Assembly (NCBI GenBank): GCA_947361615.1
Contig: CANAJP010000012.1
Coordinates: forward strand, 1-39,962
Direction: 5' to 3'
Length of the DNA stretch: 39,962 nucleotides
Origin: an uncultured Candidatus Melainabacteria bacterium
GTDB taxonomy: Bacteria > Cyanobacteriota > Vampirovibrionia > Gastranaerophilales > Gastranaerophilaceae
Part shown: positions 33,098 through 39,962 of the stretch, piece by piece
Layout of the letters: each line of letters begins with the position of its first letter
How positions within the stretch are numbered: the stretch's first letter is position 1
Notes under the pieces: generated by a model
Database searches by the model: none
The model's input: the letters and a program-made list of their open reading frames with translations, nothing else
What the model was told of the DNA's origin: nothing
Made by a program: the position numbers and the translations under genes

Positions 33098-33352
33098 ATG
33101 AAATTATTAGAAAAATTAAGGGATTTTGAAAATCAATATGTGTTTGTAAAATGGGCATTGGGAGCCGAATACGGAAAGCTTCTGACTGTCGGTGATGACT
33201 TTATCGAACTTGCAATTATTGACGTTGATACAATGGAATACCGTGAAACTTTGATGATTGTATCTTCTTTACTTCTTGAAATTTCAATCGGCGGCGCAGA
33301 TGTTGCAAGAATTATTGCTGAAGTTTCTTCACGCATGAGTCTGCACGAATAA
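33098..33352 (+). CDS. Small protein with Sm-like beta pattern, unknown function
   Basis: 84 residues. The strand pattern (YVFVKWALGAEYGKLLTVGDDFIELAIID, then ETLMIVSSLLLEISIGG) resembles small Sm-like or PRC-type barrels, in which a VGDDFIEL loop is common. That is a fold-level guess. ATG 33098 follows AAGG with a long spacer; the earlier ATG 33086 in the same frame has AAGG too close. It is flanked by promoters on both sides, so it is a single-gene unit. Confidence 0.6.
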   Translation: MKLLEKLRDFENQYVFVKWALGAEYGKLLTVGDDFIELAIIDVDTMEYRETLMIVSSLLLEISIGGADVARIIAEVSSRMSLHE

Positions 33353-33393
33353 TCGTAATTGTTAATATTTATTGTAATTTCGCCACTTTTCTC

Positions 33394-33421
33394 TTGTATT
33401 TAAAATTTGAGTACATATAAT
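33394..33421 (+). promoter_or_regulatory. Promoter of pgi
   Basis: TTGTAT (33394-33399), 16 bases, TATAAT (33416-33421). Leader of about 40 bases with AAAGGG before ATG 33468. Confidence 0.7.
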
Positions 33422-33467
33422 TTATATGTAACGTATTAATTAAGAAATGAGAAAGGGTATCTGAAAT

Positions 33468-34856
33468 ATGATTACATTAAATTACAAAAATGCAGATGCA
33501 ATGGTTATTGGAAACGCAAACGGTTTGAATATTGAACAAGAATTCTCAAACTATAAAGACTCTATTGCAAACATTATCACTAATTTAAACCAGAGAAAAG
33601 ATAAACCGGGTCAATGGCTTCAATGGATGAACCTTGGTTATAACGAAGAAACTATTTGGTACGTGAAAGAATTTGCTTCTCAAGTTAAAGGCAAATTTGA
33701 AAATATTTTGGTTTTGGGTATCGGCGGTTCTGCTCTTGGCGGTATTGCAGTTACCGAAGCTTTGTTGAAACCTTTCTGGAACCTTTTAACTCCGGAACAA
33801 AGAGATAATTACCCTAGAATTTTCTTCCTTGATAATATCGATCCTGATACTATCAATGGCTTGTTACAAGTTTTGGATTTGAAAAAAACTTTGGTTAACG
33901 TTATTACTAAATCAGGCTCTACTGCTGAAACAATGTCACAATTTATGATTGTTAAAAATATTCTTGAAAAAGAATTGGGCGCTGATTATAGAAACAATAT
34001 CGTTGCAACAACTGATAAGAAAACAGGCATTTTAAGACAAATTTCTGAACAAGAAGGCTATAAAACTTTTGTTGTTCCTGATGATGTTGGCGGCCGTTTT
34101 TCTGTATTTTCAGCAGTTGGCTTGTTGCCATTCGCTATGTTAGGACTTGATATTGATGCTATGGTTAATGGTATCAAAGACATGGATTTGGCTCTTAAAA
34201 ATACTAATATCAGCGAAAACATTGCTGCACAAAACGCTTTGATTCACTTCTTGATGGATACTCAAAAAGGTAAAAACCTTTCAGTTATGATGCCATATTC
34301 AAGCAGATTGAAATACGTTTCTGATTGGTATGTTCAATTATGGGCAGAATCTTTGGGCAAAAACAAAGACAATAACGGAAATGATGTTCACGTTGGCCCT
34401 ACACCTATCAAAGCTCTTGGTGCTACTGATCAACACTCTCAAATTCAACTTTACAACGAAGGTCCTAACGATAAAGTTATTAACTTCATCCGTGTTAAAG
34501 AATTTGATACAACTCTTGAAATCCCTAGTATTTTTGAATACACCGGAATTGGTTACTTAGGCGGAAAAACTATCAACCAGTTGATTAACGCAGAAGCTGA
34601 TTCAACAAGAGTTGCGCTTTCTGACTACTCAAGACCAACCATCACAATCACTCTTGATAAAGTTGATGCGTATAACGTTGCTCAGTTGCTTTATATGTTA
34701 GAAGTTCAAACTGCTATTGCCGGTGAACTTTATAACATCAATACATTCAACCAACCGGGTGTTGAACAGGCTAAAAACTATACATACGCTCTTATGGGCC
34801 GTGCAGGTTACGAAGACTCTGCAAAAGCCCTTCAAGACAAAATGGCTACAGTGTAG
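33468..34856 (+). CDS. pgi: Glucose-6-phosphate isomerase
   Basis: Interconverts glucose 6-phosphate and fructose 6-phosphate in glycolysis. 462 residues, the shorter bacterial type. Sugar-phosphate-binding motifs are clear: GIGGSALGGIA, TKSGSTAETMSQF, DVGGRFSVFSAVGLLP, and GATDQHSQIQL with the catalytic His region. The gene favours AAA, GAA and CTT/TTG codons more uniformly than its neighbours and has a clean promoter and a strong terminator, which fits high expression. Confidence 0.96.
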   Translation: MITLNYKNADAMVIGNANGLNIEQEFSNYKDSIANIITNLNQRKDKPGQWLQWMNLGYNEETIWYVKEFASQVKGKFENILVLGIGGSALGGIAVTEALLKPFWNLLTPEQRDNYPRIFFLDNIDPDTINGLLQVLDLKKTLVNVITKSGSTAETMSQFMIVKNILEKELGADYRNNIVATTDKKTGILRQISEQEGYKTFVVPDDVGGRFSVFSAVGLLPFAMLGLDIDAMVNGIKDMDLALKNTNISENIAAQNALIHFLMDTQKGKNLSVMMPYSSRLKYVSDWYVQLWAESLGKNKDNNGNDVHVGPTPIKALGATDQHSQIQLYNEGPNDKVINFIRVKEFDTTLEIPSIFEYTGIGYLGGKTINQLINAEADSTRVALSDYSRPTITITLDKVDAYNVAQLLYMLEVQTAIAGELYNINTFNQPGVEQAKNYTYALMGRAGYEDSAKALQDKMATV

Positions 34857-34871
34857 GTCGACTGAGTCGAC
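34857..34871. repeat. GTCGAC TGA GTCGAC repeat after pgi
   Basis: GTCGAC at 34857-34862 and 34866-34871, three bases apart; it can form a six-base-pair hairpin just past the pgi stop. Confidence 0.6.
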
Positions 34872-34912
34872 GGCTTTATTGGGCTTGGTGGCTATCGGTT
34901 ACGAATTAAATT

Positions 34913-34950
34913 TAAAAGGCAATAAGATAATTATCTTATTGCCTTTTTGT
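34913..34950 (+). terminator. Intrinsic terminator of pgi
   Basis: AAAGGCAATAAGATAA pairs perfectly with TTATCTTATTGCCTTT (34915-34946), then TTTGTATTTT. The palindrome also works on the other strand. Its 3' arm contains the TTGCCT -35 of the next gene. Confidence 0.9.
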
Positions 34951-34974
34951 ATTTTATTCATTAAAATATTTATA
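34939..34974 (+). promoter_or_regulatory. Promoter with leaderless geometry inside the pgi terminator
   Basis: TTGCCT (34939-34944), 17 bases, TAAAAT (34962-34967), six bases, ATG 34974; no Shine-Dalgarno sequence. Confidence 0.55.
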
Positions 34975-35477
34975 TGAGATTGCTTTTAAGTTTTATATTA
35001 TTATTTGTCGGGTTATTTTTACCGCAATGTGTAGTAGCCAAAGAGGCTGTTGTTTTGCAGGCAGGTATCTCGTTAGATGAAATGGTGCCTGATGCGTTGT
35101 TTGGAACCTGGAGAATTAATTCAAGTTTGCAAGAAACAAACGCCAGAGGATTCTTCAAACCTAATAACATAGATTTGTGGAACATTTCAAGAAGCAATTC
35201 CGTCATAACATTAGACAACCCTTTTTCAGGAGCAAAAGCATCAATATCAGTTACAGAGGTTGAGGGGAATAAGGTTGTTTTTGAAAAAGAAGGGCGTTAT
35301 GACAACAAAATATTGAGTGATAAGGTTGAATTATATCTTGATGGGGATAAATTCAAAGGCGTCAATTACTTAAAGTTAACGACGATTTCGGAGATTGACG
35401 GGCGTATAATGGATACCCAAACGGCAGAATATTCACTAATGGGTGATAGGGTCGCAGGATATAATGCACTAGAGTGA
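34974..35477 (+). CDS. Secreted protein, unknown function
   Basis: 167 residues. Signal peptide of about 22 residues (LLLSFILLFVGLFLPQCVVAK). The mature part begins with a short helix and then has regular strands (GTWRINSS, VITLDNPFSGAKASISVTEVEGNKVVFEKE, in outline, VELYLDGDKFKGV, DTQTAEYSLMG), a pattern like a lipocalin-type or similar beta barrel. No family recognised. It is 9 bases upstream of trxB and likely co-transcribed with it. Confidence 0.7.
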   Translation: MRLLLSFILLFVGLFLPQCVVAKEAVVLQAGISLDEMVPDALFGTWRINSSLQETNARGFFKPNNIDLWNISRSNSVITLDNPFSGAKASISVTEVEGNKVVFEKEGRYDNKILSDKVELYLDGDKFKGVNYLKLTTISEIDGRIMDTQTAEYSLMGDRVAGYNALE

Positions 35478-35486
35478 GGAGTAAAT

Positions 35487-36428
35487 ATGAATAAATCTTT
35501 TGATACAGTTATTTTAGGTGGAGGCCCTGCTGGTCTTTCAGCAGCGATTTATTCTTGCCGTGGGGCGTGTAGTACAGCTGTTATTGATACGTGTATAATG
35601 GGTGGTCAGCCGACGAATTATCTGGAATTAGAAAATTATCCCGGTTTTTCAAAGATTGGTGGCTTTGAATTGATGGAAAAATTTGAAGCACATGCAAATA
35701 TGTTTGGTGTTCAGCAACTGGCAATGCAGGAAATAGAATTCATTGATTTAAAATCTACCCCTAAAATAATTAAGACAAAAGAACATACAATTGAAGCCAA
35801 AACGGTTATTATTGCAACCGGCGCTAAGCCTATGAAATTGAATATCCCTGGTGAAAATGAGTTTATCGGGCGTGGTGTAAGTTACTGTGCTGTATGTGAT
35901 GCGGCGTTTTATAAGGATAAGGTTGTATCAGTTGTTGGTGGTGGAAATTCTGCGCTTGAAGAAGCAAATTATCTAACAAGATTCGCCAAGAAAGTTTATT
36001 TGATTCACCGTCGCGATAGCTTCAGGGCTGATAAAATCGTTCAGGAAAGGGTTCTGGCAAATCCTAAAATTGAACTTATATGTGACACTATTGTTGAAAA
36101 AATTATGGGACAAGAACTTGTTAACGGCCTTATGCTTAAAAATGTTAAAACAGAAGCAATTTCAGTTCTTCCGGTTGACGGTATTTTCCCTTATATCGGC
36201 ATAACTCCAAATGTTGAGTATATTTCAGGGCAATTGAATCAGGATGCCGGCGGGTTTATATTGACAGATGAAACAATGCAAACGTCACTAAATGGTGTCT
36301 TTGCTGTAGGTGATGTGAGAAAAACTCCGCTAAGGCAGGTTATTACAGCTGCCGCAGACGGCGCTGTTGGCGCTGTTTATGCCGCAAAATATCTGGAAAC
36401 GCTGTCACAGGTTCCACAAGAGGTCTAA
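35487..36428 (+). CDS. trxB: Thioredoxin-disulfide reductase
   Basis: FAD- and NADPH-dependent reductase of thioredoxin, 313 residues. FAD-binding GGGPAGLSAAIY (about 11-22), redox-active CAVCD, NADPH-binding VVGGGNSALEEA, and the C-terminal FAD motif GVFAVGDVRKTPLRQVITAAADGA. GAGGAG precedes ATG 35487. The stop overlaps that of the convergent small regulator by four bases. With rubrerythrin it fits an anaerobe managing oxidative stress. Confidence 0.95.
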   Translation: MNKSFDTVILGGGPAGLSAAIYSCRGACSTAVIDTCIMGGQPTNYLELENYPGFSKIGGFELMEKFEAHANMFGVQQLAMQEIEFIDLKSTPKIIKTKEHTIEAKTVIIATGAKPMKLNIPGENEFIGRGVSYCAVCDAAFYKDKVVSVVGGGNSALEEANYLTRFAKKVYLIHRRDSFRADKIVQERVLANPKIELICDTIVEKIMGQELVNGLMLKNVKTEAISVLPVDGIFPYIGITPNVEYISGQLNQDAGGFILTDETMQTSLNGVFAVGDVRKTPLRQVITAAADGAVGAVYAAKYLETLSQVPQEV

Positions 36429-36661
36429 TTTTTCTTTCTTAAAACAAGTTCATAGTTCAAAACCTCTGCTATTTCTTCCAGTTCACTTACACGAATTGTT
36501 CTGCGATTGAACTTATTGTAGAGGTTTCTGACACCATCGGCTTTGTTAAAAATTGCGTTAATCGTAAATTTTAACAAAGTCATATTTATGCCTTCTTTTT
36601 TAGCGATGGCTTTAATTTGTTTTAATAAATCTTTTGAGTTTAATAAAATTTCATCTTCCAT
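36425..36661 (-). CDS. Small HTH-like protein, probable regulator
   Basis: 78 residues. The helices LKQIKAIAKKEGINMTLLKFTINAI, in outline, and the end TIRVSELEEIAEVLNYELVLRKK resemble a compact XRE-type helix-turn-helix protein, the last part being the usual ExxxIAxxLxxxL helix. The start is ATG 36661, seven bases after a TTGACA-17-TAAATT promoter (36669-36697); the longer frame upstream would run through that promoter. Leaderless geometry. Its stop overlaps trxB's. A repressor or antitoxin-like role is possible, but no toxin gene is adjacent. Confidence 0.65.
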   Translation of the reverse strand: MEDEILLNSKDLLKQIKAIAKKEGINMTLLKFTINAIFNKADGVRNLYNKFNRRTIRVSELEEIAEVLNYELVLRKKN

Positions 36662-36668
36662 AAGCTTT

Positions 36669-36697
36669 AATTTAGCACAGGCGTCCCGTATTGTCAA
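36669..36697 (-). promoter_or_regulatory. Promoter of the small regulator, leaderless geometry
   Basis: Minus strand: TTGACA (36692-36697), 17 bases, TAAATT (36669-36674), seven bases, ATG 36661. A consensus -35 and no Shine-Dalgarno sequence. Confidence 0.7.
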
Positions 36698-36741
36698 CAA
36701 AATGACATTATATGGTGAATTGTAAAATGTTTGTAAACTAC

Positions 36742-36769
36742 TTGATATAGGCGAAGAGTGTTGTATTAT
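36742..36769 (+). promoter_or_regulatory. Promoter of rimO-flippase
   Basis: TTGATA (36742-36747), 16 bases, TATTAT (36764-36769); AGAGGG precedes ATG 36799. Confidence 0.6.
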
Positions 36770-36798
36770 TAATACATTATAGCGAATAGAGGGAAAAG

Positions 36799-38115
36799 AT
36801 GAAAATTGCACTTGTAAATCACGGTTGTCCAAAGAATCTTGTAGATTCTGAATTGATGTTGGGCGTGCTAGCAAAAAGTGGTTTTGAAGTTACACTTGAT
36901 GATAGAGAAGCTGATTTTGTTATTGTTAACACTTGTTCCTTCATTCATGACGCAGAAAAAGAATCTGTCCAATCTATTTTACAGTTAGTTGACGCAGGAA
37001 AGAAAGTTATTGTCACCGGTTGTCTTGCACAAAAACATAAGGCTGAATTAAAAGAAGCTATACCTGAAATTGTTGGTGTACTCGGGATTTCAGAGGTTGG
37101 ACAGATTGATAAATTAATTAAGGATATTATTGAAAAAAATGAGTATGTTCAGCTTGTTTCTGAAGAACCTAAGTATTGCTATCCAAAAAATGTTGAGCGT
37201 CAACAAATTACAATGGGCGCAAGTTCTTATTTGAAAATTTCTGAGGGCTGCAATTGTTCATGTGGTTATTGCATTATTCCTAAATTACGTGGCAAACAGG
37301 TTTCTAGACCTATTGAAGATATTATTGATGAAGCTAAAAAACTTGTTGCAAAAGGTGTAACTGAAATTATATTAATTGCTCAAGATACAACTTCGTATGG
37401 TATTGATTTATACGGCGAATATAAACTTGCCTATTTGCTGCGGGAACTCAACAAAATCGAGGGTTTAGGCTGGATTCGAATAATGTATGCTTATCCGTCA
37501 TTCGTCACTGATGAGTTACTTTTTGCAATTAGAGACTGCGAAAAGGTCGTTAAATATTTAGATTTGCCCCTGCAGCATTTTGATAAAGATGTTTTAGTTT
37601 CTATGAAACGTCCTGCCATTGATTATGATGAATTAATAGCGAGAATTCGTTCAATTGTGCCTGATATTGCAATAAGAACGACATTTATTGTTGGTTATCC
37701 AATGGAAACTGATGAACAATTTAATGCGTTGCATGAATTTGTAAAACGTACTAAATTTGAACGACTTGGTGTTTTTGAATATTGTCGTGAAAAGGGTACT
37801 TACTCTTACTCATTAAAACCTCAAATAAGCAAAAAGGTTAAACAGGAGCGTTTTAAAGCTATTATGCAGACGCAAAAAGAAATCTCTTTAGAAAAAAACA
37901 TGTCACGAATTGGTGAATCTATGCCTTGTATTATTGAAGCAATAACTGATGATAATGTGCTTGTTATGCGTTCACAATATGATGCACCGGAAATTGATGG
38001 ACTTGTATATGCGAATTCTGACGCCGATTTTTGTCCGGGGGATATTGTTATTGTAAAAATTACAAAAACCGATGAGTATGATCTCTTTGGTGAAGTTTTA
38101 GGAAGTGAAGAATAA
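36799..38115 (+). CDS. rimO: Ribosomal protein S12 methylthiotransferase RimO
   Basis: Radical-SAM enzyme that methylthiolates the conserved Asp of ribosomal protein S12. 438 residues in the standard order: N-terminal UPF0004 domain (MKIALVNHGCPKNLVDSE, NTCSFIHDAEKES, VTGCLAQ), radical-SAM domain with the cluster motif CNCSCGYC (CxxxCxxC), and a C-terminal TRAM domain (PGDIVIVKITKTDEYDLFGEV). The PKNLVDSE sequence separates it from MiaB. Its stop overlaps the next ATG by one base. Confidence 0.95.
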   Translation: MKIALVNHGCPKNLVDSELMLGVLAKSGFEVTLDDREADFVIVNTCSFIHDAEKESVQSILQLVDAGKKVIVTGCLAQKHKAELKEAIPEIVGVLGISEVGQIDKLIKDIIEKNEYVQLVSEEPKYCYPKNVERQQITMGASSYLKISEGCNCSCGYCIIPKLRGKQVSRPIEDIIDEAKKLVAKGVTEIILIAQDTTSYGIDLYGEYKLAYLLRELNKIEGLGWIRIMYAYPSFVTDELLFAIRDCEKVVKYLDLPLQHFDKDVLVSMKRPAIDYDELIARIRSIVPDIAIRTTFIVGYPMETDEQFNALHEFVKRTKFERLGVFEYCREKGTYSYSLKPQISKKVKQERFKAIMQTQKEISLEKNMSRIGESMPCIIEAITDDNVLVMRSQYDAPEIDGLVYANSDADFCPGDIVIVKITKTDEYDLFGEVLGSEE

Positions 38116-39569
38116 TGGAAGAAGTTAAATCTATAAGCTCTGAAATCGAGCAGGCTCAGGTAACAGAAATTTTTAAGGATGTATTTAAGTATGCACCTTC
38201 AAAATTATGTGGCATGCTTGGGAATGCTATTATAGTTCCAATATATACGAGTATGTTGTCAACTGAAGAATATGGACTTTATTCTCTTTCTATTGCTGTT
38301 CTTTCATTTCTTTGTATTTTATTTTCTGATTGGGTAGGATTGTCCGGATTAAGATTTTTTAGACAAAACCAATTAACCGATAATATTCCAAAATACTTAA
38401 CTACACTGGTTATTATGCTTGCATGTAACCTGTTGATAATGTTCTGTCTAGCAACGATTTTCAGGGAGCAGTTTTACAACTTTTTCCATATACCGTTTAA
38501 GTATTTTGTTTCAATTTTACTTTTGATAATTCCTGTCGCGATAAGAGCCTTATTATTCCAGCTTTTGCGGGCACAGCTGAAGTCAATAGCGTTTACTTTT
38601 TCAACAATTTTAAACCAGATTATGACAATCGGTTTGTCTGTATTTTTTGTAAAAGTTTACCATCTGGGCGCTTTATCATTACTGCTTGGTATGGCAATTG
38701 CAATTACGATTACTGATATAATTTTGATATTCCAGAGTGACATTGTTAAGCACTTTAAACTGCAAAAAATTGAATGGGTATCCGTATTGCCAATAGTAAA
38801 ATACGGAGTGCCTATTGCAGCGACTTCTTTAAGTGCTTGGATTATCAATCAGAGTAACAAGTTTATTATGAATAGTATAAGTGGATTTAGTGATGTCGGA
38901 ATTGTCGGTGTCGCGTACGGCTTGACGCTTCCACTTCTTATGACTATATTTTCAACGATTACAGTTGCGGCAATTCCTAGAATTATTAATCTTTACGAGG
39001 ATAAATTTGATGTTACCCCGATAATTTCAAAATTTGTAGGCTATTTTGTTTTGATTGCTCTACCACTTGTTATGACAATGTCAATTTATTCATTGGATTA
39101 TGTTCATGTATTTTCAGCAAATCAGCATTTTTATTCTGCTTTTAAAATAATTCCTTATTTTGCTTTTGGAACATTTTTCTTAGCGTTAACAGATTATACG
39201 ACATTGCAGTATCATCTGGCTAAAAAAACGCAGATTGACTTTGTTTTGAAGCTATTATCAGGTATTTTGGGGATAGTTTTGAACATAGTTTTAATTCCAA
39301 AATATTCACTAATTGGTGTCGGAATTGCAACTTTTTCAGCGAATTTATTCTATTTGATTTTGAGCTTGTTGATAATCATTCCGGGATTACGTGTGAAATA
39401 TCCAACTGCGATAATGAATAAAATTATACTGGCGTTTGTTCCATACTTTTTATGTGTATTTTTTGTTGTAGATAAGCTTGAATTTACGCCTGTTGTAAAA
39501 ATGGTATTTTTACTGATAGTTTTTCATTTTTCATACTGGTTTATCAACCGTTTGGGGCAAAGAACATAA
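38115..39569 (+). CDS. Polysaccharide flippase (Wzx/RfbX, MOP superfamily)
   Basis: 484 residues with roughly a dozen or more hydrophobic segments, characteristic of MOP-superfamily exporters of lipid-linked sugars. The start region FKDVFKYAPSKLCGMLGNAIIVPIYTSML and EEYGLYSLSIAVLSF, in outline, is typical of Wzx-like flippases, as is the middle YGVPIAATSLSAWIINQSNKFIM segment. It sits directly behind rimO with a one-base overlap and no sugar-transferase genes around it, so the cargo is unknown (O-antigen-like, capsule or other glycan). Confidence 0.88.
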   Translation: MEEVKSISSEIEQAQVTEIFKDVFKYAPSKLCGMLGNAIIVPIYTSMLSTEEYGLYSLSIAVLSFLCILFSDWVGLSGLRFFRQNQLTDNIPKYLTTLVIMLACNLLIMFCLATIFREQFYNFFHIPFKYFVSILLLIIPVAIRALLFQLLRAQLKSIAFTFSTILNQIMTIGLSVFFVKVYHLGALSLLLGMAIAITITDIILIFQSDIVKHFKLQKIEWVSVLPIVKYGVPIAATSLSAWIINQSNKFIMNSISGFSDVGIVGVAYGLTLPLLMTIFSTITVAAIPRIINLYEDKFDVTPIISKFVGYFVLIALPLVMTMSIYSLDYVHVFSANQHFYSAFKIIPYFAFGTFFLALTDYTTLQYHLAKKTQIDFVLKLLSGILGIVLNIVLIPKYSLIGVGIATFSANLFYLILSLLIIIPGLRVKYPTAIMNKIILAFVPYFLCVFFVVDKLEFTPVVKMVFLLIVFHFSYWFINRLGQRT

Positions 39570-39781
39570 ACTATTGTTAAGATAAGAATTGTTAAGAATT
39601 AAAGTTTTATTAGCAATTTCCGATATTATCATTACTTTATATTTGTTAGGTACAAAAATCCATGCTAATTTTGTGTGAAATTTTTTGTTAAATTTCGTAA
39701 CAAATGCTGGAAAAGAGTATAAAGAAGTGATATTATTGCAATACTTATATAAGATAGATATATGTCGAAAGGAAGTCCTGT
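39570..39781 (+). other. AT-rich intergenic region upstream of the adhesin gene
   Basis: It holds two tandem GTTAAGA-type words at about 39575-39600 and a possible promoter, TTGCAA, 17 bases, TATATG (about 39736-39765), then AAAGGAAG before ATG 39782. I see no terminator for the flippase and no gene. Confidence 0.4.
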
Positions 39782-39962
39782 ATGAACATTACTAAGAAGT
39801 GCAGACAAGCAAGAAAATTGTTTTCAGCAGTTGTTATAGCCTCATTTCTTACGCAGCAGATGTTGATATTACCCGCCTTAGCAACGAATATTACCGATGT
39901 TAAGGGAAATAATGGCGTTTATAACATTGACCCTACTGGCGTTAATAATGATATTGGTTTTA
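39782..39962 (+). CDS. Filamentous (two-partner-secretion-type) adhesin, 5' end only
   Basis: Open from ATG 39782 to the window edge, 60 codons. A long, extended signal peptide (KKCRQARKLFSAVVIASFL, ending near LPALA) is typical of large TPS-type exoproteins. It is followed by NITDVKGNNGVYNIDPTGVNN, in outline, which matches the opening of filamentous haemagglutinin-like adhesins seen in this lineage, as I recall. The full protein is probably very long. AAAGGAAG precedes ATG at a normal distance. A TpsB partner is not in the window. Confidence 0.65.
   Translation, partial: MNITKKCRQARKLFSAVVIASFLTQQMLILPALATNITDVKGNNGVYNIDPTGVNNDIGF

Noticed and set aside
36425-36661. Toxin-antitoxin pair with the small HTH-like protein
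   Set aside because: No small partner gene lies next to it; neighbours are trxB and rimO.
1-39962. tRNA or rRNA genes, CRISPR arrays, insertion sequences
   Set aside because: No cloverleaf-like or rRNA sequence, no regularly spaced repeats and no transposase were seen by eye; a tRNAscan or Infernal run would settle small RNAs.

Overview
The window looks like a chromosomal segment of a gut-type non-photosynthetic cyanobacterial relative (Melainabacteria/Vampirovibrionia, order Gastranaerophilales). This rests on recognition from memory, not a search. The clues are AT-rich DNA, the FTMAEILLSLTIIGVV pilin core, a GspE/PilB-like protein, lineage-type short orphan proteins, and an edge gene resembling a filamentous two-partner-secretion adhesin. 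Lipoproteins, Lgt and the adhesin-type signal peptide suggest a two-membrane envelope. I see no rRNA, tRNA, CRISPR array, transposase or integrase, and no gene-free stretch longer than 300 bases.

Layout. 1-6.8 kb: two paralogous type IV pilin-like genes flank proS, a sensorless histidine kinase/regulator pair and a Met-rich coiled-coil protein. The second pilin has a 13-G tract in its leader that puts its best start out of frame, as in a phase-variable locus. 6.8-11.7 kb: short-chain dehydrogenase, rubrerythrin, a small membrane protein, an orphan CpaF/TadA N-domain-like protein and uvrB, which carries an apparent 1-nt frameshift at its last codons. 11.7-18.3 kb: a minus-strand eight-gene operon with mostly overlapping genes: stand-alone ClpX-type zinc finger, HEAT-like protein, ruvX, DUF1292, a protein made only of six Clp_N repeats, tilS, hpt and a histidine kinase. 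18.3-24.3 kb on the plus strand: TPR lipoprotein, lgt, solute-binding lipoprotein, 5'-nucleotidase-like protein, small protein, receiver protein and a degenerate PilB-like ATPase. 24.3-31.6 kb: TPR protein, two tandem secreted paralogues, phosphoesterase, ispG, then a small secreted protein, a TPR protein and a GHL10/DigH-like glycoside hydrolase in a row. 31.6-39.96 kb: a phage-like protein, small orphans, pgi, trxB, a small regulator, rimO, a flippase and the truncated adhesin gene.

The main candidates for undescribed biology are (1) the poly-G switch in the pilin leader, (2) the Clp-domain operon, where two unfoldase recognition modules occur without ATPase domains, and (3) a recurrent promoter geometry (-10 hexamer, 6-7 nt, start codon) at six genes without Shine-Dalgarno sequences, implying leaderless mRNAs. 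Several starts were moved to codons with good ribosome binding sites.
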